A stretch of 26,922 nt of DNA from Pigoraptor vietnamica (Eukaryota > Opisthokonta > Filasterea). The stretch is taken from NCBI GenBank assembly GCA_943704525.1, contig CALSCQ010002051.1:1-26922 (forward strand). The letters are read 5' to 3'. Below are positions 20,001 to 26,922 of this stretch, in pieces (position 1 is the stretch's first letter; each line of letters begins with the position of its first letter). A program made the translations under genes and the position numbers. The notes beneath the pieces were generated by a model. That model did no database searches and had not been told where the DNA came from. It was given only the letters and a program-made list of their open reading frames with translations.

Positions 20001-20414
20001 ACGTTTCTCTTCCTTCGTGCTTCCGCTAACGCCACCGCACAATCGCAACGCGCAGAGGGCAAGATTCTCTCTGAGCTCGCGCGCATCGGAGGCCAGCTCG
20101 ACAGTCTCAGGGCGTCGCACGATGCGCTCTCCGCGAACGTCGCCTCTCTCTCCGCCCGTCGGAAAGGCGCCGTCGCCGTTGTCGCGTCGCTGTTGCTCCG
20201 ACTTGTTCTCATCGCCGCGCTTGTGCACGCGGCGTGTCACGTGGTGTCGCTCGCCGACGGGCCGCGCGTCGACCGCCCCTTTGAGAGCGCCGGCGCACTC
20301 GTGGACAATGCCATCGCCGCGGTTGGCGCACTTGCGCGGCGGAGCGTGGCGGGAGTGTGGCAGTGCACAGAGGGAAACGATTCGGGCGAGGCGGCCGTGA
20401 GGGACCTCCGGTGA
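15339..20414 (+). CDS. MOSPD2: MOSPD2-like ER contact-site protein: CRAL-TRIO, MSP domain, coiled coil, membrane anchor
   Basis: Eleven exons (15339-15353, 15754-15941, 16163-16283, 16706-16873, 17199-17298, 17563-17731, 17905-18227, 18510-18592, 18772-18864, 19080-19257, 20056-20414) join in phase into 598 residues; human MOSPD2 has 518. Residues 45-245 form a CRAL-TRIO fold: [57 protein letters not shown] and a GGDD end. A Ser/Ala/Pro linker follows. Residues 334-455 are a VAP-type MSP domain, with [17 protein letters not shown] and FCVRPNSGI; the basic KVKTTSP stretch matches the FFAT-binding face of VAP and MOSPD proteins. Residues 480-515 look helical and heptad-like; 517-542 is a membrane span containing an unusual Arg528. 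Family role: ER-anchored receptor for FFAT proteins at contacts with endosomes, mitochondria, Golgi or lipid droplets. The 56-residue tail after the span is longer than in a typical tail anchor. The 15-base first exon (MPAEE) is the least certain part. Confidence 0.93.
15441..15722. repeat. TG-rich microsatellite tract in MOSPD2-like intron 1
   Basis: TG repeats with recurrent TGCGTG, TATGTGTCGTGTGCG and TATGCGG interruptions fill most of intron 1. The interruptions themselves repeat, so this is a higher-order TG minisatellite. It lies just upstream of the acceptor of exon 2. Confidence 0.9.
16316..16640. repeat. TG-rich minisatellite in MOSPD2-like intron 3
   Basis: Four copies of CGTGCTTGTCGCGTGATACA, the first with two changes, start near 16348, 16440, 16503 and 16560. 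They are separated by TG runs of different lengths and by TGCGTCCATGTG blocks. The array makes up most of the 422-base intron. Confidence 0.9.
16975..17011. repeat. G37 homopolymer in MOSPD2-like intron 4
   Basis: Thirty-seven G residues stand in a row on the coding strand, about 100 bases after the donor of exon 4. Runs this long favour G-quadruplexes and are hard to sequence, so the exact length is uncertain. Confidence 0.9.
18465..18507. repeat. C-rich homopolymer tract abutting the exon 8 acceptor
   Basis: C20, one A and C22 run directly into the AG at 18508-18509 that precedes exon 8. The tract therefore serves as the polypyrimidine tract of intron 7. It is complementary to the G37 run about 1.5 kb upstream in the same transcript. 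Confidence 0.9.
18932..18956. repeat. T-rich tract in MOSPD2-like intron 9
   Basis: Three T runs interrupted by single G residues lie about 125 bases before the exon 10 acceptor. It is ordinary intronic low-complexity sequence. Confidence 0.85.
19321..19870. repeat. 51-bp minisatellite in MOSPD2-like intron 10, about eleven copies
   Basis: The marker GTGTGAGGTT recurs about eleven times, mostly at 51-base spacing, from 19321 to about 19870. The common unit continues as TTATTGTGTGGTGTTTGTGT and then GCGTTTTGAATTGTGCATA. Two sub-variants occur, one ending in TTTTGAATTGTGCATA and one in GCGATGGTATGTGCAGATGT, and they alternate in the second half, suggesting a two-unit higher-order repeat. Antisense open frames rich in His and Thr come only from the repeat. 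Confidence 0.95.
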
Positions 20415-20734
20415 CGCTTGAAAATACACTGGTATATTTGTGTGTTGCTTGTGGTCCCAATCGCGCTGTTTGTGCATTGCGGGATAGCCGAACCGTGAAT
20501 GCGTAGGCCGAGACATGTTTAGCTGTGCGTCGCCGCCCGTTCCAGTCTCACACAAGTCACGAATTACGTGTGGCCGAGGTCGCCGCGCCTCCAAGTATCG
20601 CCAACGTGCGCATCGCCGAGGATGGCGCGAGAGGCGGAGATGCCGCGACGCCGCGAGCATGCGATGGGCTGCTTGGCCGGCGACCTGTAACAAGCACTAA
20701 ACATCCGGGGTTTTTGTGTGTCCCCCCAGCTTGT

Positions 20735-20735
<1 letters not shown>

Positions 20736-20765
<30 letters not shown>
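20736..20765. repeat. Poly(T) tract, 30 bases
   Basis: An uninterrupted run of thirty T lies about 320 bases after the MOSPD2-like stop codon. A retroposed poly(A) tail on the opposite strand is one possible origin, but no element body or target-site duplication was recognised beside it. Confidence 0.9.
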
Positions 20766-20769
<4 letters not shown>

Positions 20770-21121
20770 GATCTCCCTGTAACTTCGAAGCATCCCTTCC
20801 TTGCCAGACGAGCCGAGAGAGAAACCTTCGCCTTGCGTTTGGAGTGTAAGGTTAGTTACGTCGCACCAATGCGCGTATGGCCGTCGATTTTGGGCGGCAT
20901 CGTCAGACCGGCGCCGACGTGCGCGACTCCCAATAATGACCGCACACAGAGACGCGCACATCACACATGCGGACTACAACACGCACATTGCACATATGTA
21001 AACGCATTCATGGAATAACCCGTACTCTCTGTCGAACTGACGCCGGTTGTCGGCCGGCACATGCGCGGAATGAGTGCTGCCATGGGTGAAAGTCTGTGTT
21101 GATCTGTGTGTTTGTGCGTGC

Positions 21122-21133
21122 ATGTGTGTGTGT

Positions 21134-21231
<98 letters not shown>

Positions 21232-21286
21232 GTGTGCGCGTGCAATGTGTGTGCCTGTGTGTGTGTGGGTGGGTGGGTGGGTGGGT
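21122..21286. repeat. Compound TG / TCTG / GGGT microsatellite
   Basis: A TG run (to about 21170) passes into fifteen TCTG units at 21171-21230, then more TG, and ends with five GGG runs separated by single T (21267-21285). The last part fits a G-quadruplex pattern. Confidence 0.95.
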
Positions 21287-21529
21287 GTGTCAGAGCGTGC
21301 CGTGTTTTGCGTGCCGGTGTACATGCATCTCATCCCGTCGTTTTGTGAGACCGCATGTCATGATGTGGAGTCGCCCCTGCATTGATGGGGTGCTGCGGCC
21401 AGGAGCCAGTGGGTCACTCTTCGGCCCACGCGCGAGTTTGCCACAAGCGCACATTGCAGACTGCCTTGTTACGTGTCCCGCTTTTTTTTTTTTTTGGCCT
21501 CTGCTGAGCACCGGGTGCGTAACGAGCAG

Positions 21530-22951
21530 ATGGCTCAAGCCACGAGCGCGCCGCCGTCGTTGCCAACAACGGAGATACGCCCGTTTAACCCGCCCCTTCT
21601 CGCGGACGACGAGCGGCGCGACGCCCTTGTAACCCGCCTCCGCACCCTCTCTAATAACGCGCCCGTCGTCCCCCATGCCAGTGACGTCTCGGTCACTATT
21701 GACGACGAGTCGTTTTCGTGCCACCGCATCGTGCTCGCAATGGGCAGCGGCTACTTTGCCGCGCTGTTTGCGGGTGCGTTTGCCGACTCTGCGACGGCGA
21801 CAGTCGACCTGTCGAAGAGCCCCGTCACTGCCGACGCATTCAGGTACGTGCGGTCGTATCTGTACTGCGAGCCGGCAGCCGCAGCCGCCGCCATGCTTGA
21901 CGACGACGTATGGATGGTGCTTTGCGCGGGCGACTACCTGCGGGTGGGAGGCGTTGTGCGCAAGTGCGCCAGCGTGATGGTGGACGCGGCGACGGCGGCG
22001 ACCTCTGCGGACACGCTGAGAAGGCTGGAGGGTGTGGATGGCATTGCGGACGTGCGCGGCTGTCTCGCCGCCAAGTTTCTTTGGGACGGCGTGCTCGAGC
22101 ATGCGTCGGAAGAGACTGTTCTTGCGCTCGTGCAGCGAAACGACCTGTCGGTGCACGAGGACGGGCTGGCGCGGTTCGTCATTGAGTGGGCTGAGAGGCG
22201 CGTCGGGGCGGCGCAGGCGAGCGGAGCGACGGTGCGCGATGTCATGGGGCGCATATCGCGGCACATTCGGTGGGAGTGGGTGGGCGCAGGGGAGCTTGTG
22301 GCGTGCATGGCGAAGGGGGCGGTGGCGCCGCCGGAGGTGGCGGAGATCCTGTACGCGAGGACGGAGCCCCCTGGGTGCGCTTGCGAAGCGGCCCGTGCGT
22401 CCCATGCCGCTGCTGCAGTACGTCAGGAACAGCGGATGGGTTGGAATCCACACGTCTCGCTATAATGACGAAGTCGGTGGTGTCGCTCTGGACACTGTGA
22501 CAGCCCCGGAGGAGATGCACCAGACGGTGTGGAATGCGCTCCCATCGGCCGCGTCCCATGCCCTTCTCCCGATTGCCTTTGTGCTCGTGGCTGCGGACGC
22601 CGATGCGTATAGGGTCAAGAGCCGTCTTCCGGCGTGGACGTTCCGTTCCGGTCTGGATGCGGGCTTGTCGTGCGCCCGTCTGTGTGTGCTTCGATGATTG
22701 CACGCACTCGGCCCCGGCTTCGAGTCGTACTGGATTTTGACACGCACGGAACGGCGCTTACCGTGGAGGCGAGCGCAGCCTTGGTGGGCCGGGCTGTCCA
22801 CGTGCCCATGGAATGCGCAGCACCAAACGTCATTGACTGCATGGAGGCGGCCAAAATTGAATTTTTCGCCCCCATCGATGCCGTTCGCGCGTGCACGACG
22901 CCCGAGGGACTCGTCCAGATCCACATCAACCTCATGGGATTGCGTGGGTAG
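21530..22951 (+). CDS. BTB/POZ domain protein with BACK-like region; reading frame apparently broken twice
   Basis: From ATG at 21530 one frame runs to a stop at 22463-22465 (311 residues). Residues 40-115 form a BTB/POZ fold: SDVSVTIDDESFSCHRIVLA, then GSGYFAALFAGAFADS and AFRYVRSYLYC. A helical BACK-like region follows (DDDVWMVLCAGDYLRVGGV, FLWDGVLEHASEETVLALV). BTB proteins often dimerise and bring substrates to Cullin-3 ligases; that role is inferred from the family. Past about 22370 the protein-like signal moves to another frame (RPMPLLQYVRNSGWVGI, continuing to 22697). Near 22685 it moves again, to a frame ending at 22951 (LRVVLDFDTHGTALTVEASA, ending in HINLMGLRG). One base too many in CCCCCT near 22370 and one TG unit too many near 22685 would explain both shifts. 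A sequencing error or a real truncation at 22465 are both possible. No introns are needed. Confidence 0.75.
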
Positions 22952-22975
22952 CCGGTTGAGAAAAGTCGTCGTCAG

Positions 22976-23240
22976 CGAGTGTGCGTGTGCCTGTGTGTGC
23001 GTGCGTGTGTCAGTCTGTGGCGTGTATGAGTGTGCTTGTACCGTGTACCGCTCTGTGTGTGCTATGTGTGTGTGTGTGTGTGCGCGTGTGACGTGTACCC
23101 CCCTGTGTGTGTGTTGGGGAGAGGGGTGGGGGGGCCGCTTTCGTGTGTGTGTACCTGTGTGTGCCACGGTGTGTGATGATGTGTATGCCGAGTGTGTAGT
23201 GGCGTTTTTGTCTTGTATGTGTGTGTGTGCGTTGCCATCT
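22976..23240. repeat. TG-rich low-complexity tract between convergent genes
   Basis: TG-rich sequence with interruptions fills the space after the BTB gene and before the 3' end of the receptor kinase gene. It probably lies in or beyond their 3' untranslated regions. Confidence 0.85.
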
Positions 23241-23385
23241 GTGCATAATTATAAAAAGTGCTGGCTGTCAGGCCGGCATTAGGCATTGTCGTGCGGATCA
23301 CGGCCCGCCGGCGGCGTTGCGATTAACTCGAGTTTATACGGCATTCACCGCGCCTGCATACTCGATTGACGCACAGACGCTGCAA

Positions 23386-26251
23386 TTAGGCTGCCGCATC
23401 GGCAGTATCCGCGACCTCCACCACGTGGTAGACGGGATTCACAATCGTCGATATGTACGGGGCGTCGGGAACGACTTCCGCATAATCGCGCTGGTCGCGA
23501 TCGGTGTAAGCCGCCTGCGCCGGCCCGACTTTGCCGCCGGCGATGGTGCGGGTCATGCGCGTGACGAGCTGCACGAAGGTCGGCCTCGTCTCTGGAAGCT
23601 TGCGCCAGCACGACTCCATGATCGCGTAGACGTTGGGAGGACAGCCATCGGGCGCCGCCATGCGTTTTCCCGTGCGAAGGAAGTCGGGGACGGCGTAGTT
23701 CTCGAGGCCCGGGTACGGCTTGCACCCGCGCGAGTAGATCTCCCACATTGTGATGCCGTAGGACCAGACGTCCGAAGCGTGCGTATAAACGCGGCGGTCG
23801 AGAGCCTCTGGCGCCATCCACTTGATCGGTAGTTTGGCGCGTGTCTTGGCGCGGTAATAGTCGCCGGCGCTTGCGTCGCGCGAGAGGCCAAAGTCGGCAA
23901 TTTTCACCGTCACGTTGCCGCGCGACGAGAGCGACCACGCTGCCTCGGCAGCATTCGGAAGGCGGGGCCCGGCAATGACCATGCAGTTGCGCGCCGCGAG
24001 GTCACGGTGCACGATGCCGCACTCGGCGAGGTGCGCCATGCCGCGCGCAATGTCGGCGCAGAAGCACGCAAAGTCGGCGAGCGTGAACGTGGCCTTCCCA
24101 CCGTGGAGGTAGTGGCGAAGGTCGCCGTGTTCGGCAAACTCGAGGACGACGCAGTTGGGCTCGCTCCTCGTGCACACGCCCAGCAACCCGATGACGTTAA
24201 TGTGCGACGGGACCCCACGCATGAGGTCAATCTCGGCCATGAAAGCAACGCGGGCAGAGCGGATCTCGTCCGGCGATTGCGTCGGAGGCAGCTTGAACGT
24301 TTTGATGGCGGCGACGACGGCAGTCGACCCCTCGGCGAGGACAACGTCGGCGCAGTAAACCTCGCCAAACTCGCCCTCGCCGAGCTTGTGACGTAGACAG
24401 ATGCGGGAGTTCGGAAGTTCGAGCGCGACAATCTCGGGCCGGCGTGCGACGGCGTCGATGAGCTCCATCTCGCTCCGAGCCATTGCCTCCTGCTTGCGAC
24501 GGGCCGTACGTCGGCGGTACCACAGCATGAACGCGATGGAGACGGCGATCGCAGCGATGCTTACGATAGTGCCGGCAACGGGACCGGCGACATTTGCGTC
24601 CGTCGGCGTCGACGGGACAGAGGTAAGGCGGGCAGTCGTTGCCGGAAGCGAGAGGCCGTAGGAATTGCGAGACCAGACAGTGTAAGAGTAGGGCATGCCA
24701 CGCAGGACGCTCGTATCATCAAACTGGCCCGGGTGTCCGACGAGGTTTGCCGCGGTGAGGTTGAACCACACGCCATCGCTCCGCAGCACGTACACGTCGG
24801 TGATGTCCCCACCGCGCTCGTCATCTACCCACGACAGTCGAATAGCGGGTATCGACTCGTCGATGGACGCAACGAGGCCCTTGGGTGGATCTGGCGGATC
24901 CATGACCACCGCTTGAACAGGCTGAAGCGAGAACGATGACGAGCGCGTGGCGTTGCTCGGATCGAGCGGGTTGATCGCCGTCACCTCATAAATGTACGTG
25001 CTCCCGACAACAACGTTTCGACGGTCAACGTACGTGTTGTTTTTGACCTGCCGTGGGAGAGGCGCATTCAATCAAAGGCAGAAGCTTTGCGGCACCGAGC
25101 TCACATGCGGCTGCACTGCCGGCGAATTACAGATCCAGTAATAACTTACAGCCTACGTACCCGAATTGGATCAACTGCGGGGCAGCCGAAACGCTTGATC
25201 TCGTAATCCCAAACGGCGGGTGAATTCATGTTGCTGAAGGTAATGACAATCCCCTTGGCCGACGCGCGGGACACTTTCGCGGACGCCGGTCGCGGAGGTT
25301 CGGCCAGCTTATCGCACGAGGGACCGTCCCACCGGTCATCGCATGCACACAGGCCACTGCCACCGAGACCTTGGTCGCACATCCCATTGTGGCAGTCGCA
25401 CGCTTTGCAAGAGGGCCCGTAATACCCTTCCGCACAGGTTGTGCAGTTTGCACCGGCCCACCCCGTCGTGCATTTACAACCAGCCTGAACGGGGTCACAC
25501 GTTCCGCCATTCTGGCAGGCGCAAGTGCCGCTGCAGTTGGGGCCGAACTGACCGATCTCACAGGCCCGGTCACAAATCTCGCCCGACCAGCCCCCCGCGC
25601 AGCTACAAGCCCCCGTGAAACGATCGCATGTCGCCCCGTTCTGACAAGTACAGATGCCCGTGCAATTGATCCCGAACCGATCGCTCGCGCAAGTTTGGCA
25701 CTTGCCGCCCGCCCAACCTGCGGCACATTTGCACGCCCCCGTGAAACGGTCACACGCGGCTCCGTTGGGACAATCGCAAATACCGCTGCAGTTGGCGCCA
25801 AATCGACCGCTCGCGCAAGCCTGGTCGCAGTTGAAGCCCGTCCAGCCAGTTGTACAATTACAAGCTCCGGTAAAGCGATCGCAAGTACGCGCGCCATTTT
25901 GACAGTCGCAGGTGGAAGCACAATCGTACCCGAACGTACTGGCGGAACACGCATCAGTACAGGTCGGGCCCGTCCACCCGACGTCACAAAAGCATGTGAA
26001 ACAGACGCCGTTCGCGCAATGAGGAGTGATGTAGACGTAGCCGCAGAATTTACCCCTAATTCCCGGGTTGCCCATCCTGCAATGACCATGGCCCGGCCAG
26101 TGTTAGCCGCATCAGACAGATTGAGCTCCGAATCAGTGGGCAACAGTACAGCGCTGGTCAATCCGCAACCCACAAGTTAAGGCCCTCTAGTGATGTGACC
26201 TTGTTAAAGAAGCCATTTGGATATGTCATCAGAAGATTGTTGCTAAGGTCG
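23386..26251 (-). CDS. Receptor tyrosine kinase: LRR, EGF repeats, two FN3 domains, membrane span, kinase (5' end incomplete)
   Basis: Minus-strand exons 26251-26174, 26076-25161 and 25047-23386 join in phase into 884 visible residues; at least one upstream exon is missing. Residues 1-30 are a leucine-rich repeat (DLSNNLLMTYPNGFF). About six EGF/laminin-EGF modules follow (NGATCDRFTGAC, GWTGFNC), then two fibronectin III domains. The membrane span is at about 484-507, followed by basic YRRRTARRK. The kinase has GEGEFGEV (about 554), Lys580 in VAAIK, Glu603 for the salt bridge, HRDLAARN, DFGLSR and PIKWMAPE, all typical of active tyrosine kinases. The activation loop has paired tyrosines (DYYRAK). 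The tail contains YAEV and an NPVY motif, usable by SH2 and PTB adaptors. Between HRDLAARN and DFG there are about 18 residues more than usual. The protein should sit in the plasma membrane and signal on ligand binding; the ligand is unknown. The stop at 23386 is clear. Confidence 0.93.
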
Positions 26252-26922
26252 CTGCGAGGCAAATGATATGAGATGTTGGGTGCTGTCCAATACAACTTGA
26301 ATAAAATAGGGACCCATGAATTTTGCTGTACCGCCTTTGCTGTACCGGAAAATTCTTACCTCCCAAATAAGGCAATTTGCTGTACAGCAAAATTTTTACC
26401 CCCCATAAAAGGAAATTTGCTGTACCGCACCAACATTTTGCTGCAAAAGTGTGACGAGGCGAGGTCTCGGTAGAGACGCGCCTGCGAGTCAGGCCGAGCC
26501 GCGGGTAGACCGGCCGGGCGCTCGGAAAGAACGGAGCTCTACGAGGGGCTAAGGCGCGAAGGAACAGCGCCCGAGTAACAATACAAATCAACCAATCACA
26601 ACGCGAATCGCAGATTGCTAGCACAGAACGCAGTCGCCTAACTCCTGTCAGCGGACACCACGCAGCGCTCCCCTATCCTCGCGCTCCCCGTACGTGTACG
26701 AGAGCGGCGGACAACTGAGAACTGCAACGGAGTCTTGAGAGAAGATTTTAAAGGCAAAAGAACACGCAGCACGCACGCAGCACGCATCTTCACGCAGCGA
26801 ACGCACTACACGAACCACCGAACTGTGCATCCTCGCAGATGGGCGAAGTGCGAGGATGGGGAAGGCTTGCGCGACCCATTGGCAAGACGCGCGTTGACTA
26901 TGGCCGTGCCATAGCCACACGC
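26252..26922. other. Upstream part of the receptor kinase gene, first exon(s) not identified
   Basis: The exon ending at 26251 begins with an acceptor (GCCTCGCAG), so this stretch must be intron at least in its low part. It may also hold the promoter or an earlier LRR or signal-peptide exon. No hydrophobic leader with a matching donor phase was recognised. It contains the 40-bp repeat described separately, a CGTAC/GTACG inverted repeat at 26689-26700, and a CTATGGC/GCCATAG hairpin at 26898-26914. Confidence 0.45.
26321..26448. repeat. 40-bp tandem repeat with a palindromic TTTGCTGTACAGCAAA core
   Basis: The motif TTTGCTGTAC starts at 26336, 26376 and 26416, exactly 40 bases apart; an extra copy starts at 26322 and a variant TTTTGCTGCAAAA lies at 26436-26448. 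The copy at 26376-26391 is a perfect 16-bp palindrome. Between cores lie TTACC(T/C)CCCA and AAAAGG-type blocks. The local AT content is higher than in the surroundings. Confidence 0.8.

Larger units (their letters stand above)
20415..21529. other. Intergenic region between MOSPD2-like and BTB genes
   Basis: Both flanking genes are on the plus strand. The stretch holds a 30-base T run, a compound TG/TCTG/GGGT microsatellite and a 14-base T run near 21482. I see no gene. The promoter of the BTB gene should lie in its last few hundred bases, but no TATA box stands out. Confidence 0.6.

Noticed and set aside
20736-20765. Poly(T) as the tail of a retroposed element
   Set aside because: No reverse transcriptase, SINE promoter boxes or target-site duplication could be recognised beside it.
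22374-22420. A 46-47-base mini-intron to explain the first frame switch in the BTB gene
   Set aside because: Available GT and AG sites there do not place the downstream sequence in the protein-like frame, whereas a one-base change in the C run does.
1-26922. Old virus copies, LTR elements, DNA transposons or toxin genes
   Set aside because: I looked for integrase, reverse transcriptase, capsid, transposase and toxin-like motifs in both strands and saw none.

Overview
The window is nuclear DNA from a GC-rich eukaryote. It holds six protein genes. Five have short introns with GT-AG (one apparent GC-AG) splice sites, and every exon phase agrees. The gene content (a receptor tyrosine kinase with LRR, EGF and FN3 modules, a receptor L-domain protein, MOSPD2 and Bax inhibitor-1) points to an opisthokont protist, most likely a unicellular holozoan such as a choanoflagellate or filasterean relative. 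That placement is inference from gene content; no marker here settles it. I saw no rRNA, tRNA, CRISPR array, reverse transcriptase or transposase.

Layout, left to right. Bases 1-510 are an AT-rich flank with inverted repeats, then a CA/CT microsatellite and promoter. Bax inhibitor-1 is at 511-2444 (+, six exons), followed by a five-copy 65-bp minisatellite. Bases 2886-3915 hold no convincing gene but contain a CRE/E-box cluster, a hairpin and a TATA box. A secreted, probably GPI-anchored TIM-barrel protein follows at 3916-6406 (+, eight exons); its barrel halves appear in circularly permuted order. Bases 6407-8789 are non-coding as far as I can tell. A large secreted protein is at 8790-14951 (-, three exons): receptor L-domain repeats, a Cys-rich segment, a Ser/Thr stalk and a PLAT-like domain. 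A run of 96 N inside it looks like an unmerged contig overlap. A 387-bp divergent promoter separates it from a MOSPD2-type ER contact-site protein at 15339-20414 (+, eleven exons), whose introns carry a G37 run, a C-rich run and minisatellites. A BTB-domain protein follows at 21530-22951 (+, apparently frameshifted). A receptor tyrosine kinase is at 23386-26251 (-); its N-terminus is not resolved. The right edge carries a 40-bp tandem repeat with a palindromic core.

The genes do not form an operon or an obvious single pathway. Two are ER-membrane proteins (Bax inhibitor-1, MOSPD2-like). Three are cell-surface or secreted (permuted barrel, L-domain/PLAT protein, receptor kinase). The L-domain protein carries the type of ectodomain seen in EGF and insulin receptors but no kinase, and it lies about 8.4 kb from a true receptor kinase. 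A functional link between them is speculation.

The most interesting points are the permuted barrel, the L-domain/PLAT architecture with almost identical internal duplications, the false-looking assembly gap inside it, and the complementary G and C tracts in the MOSPD2-like introns.
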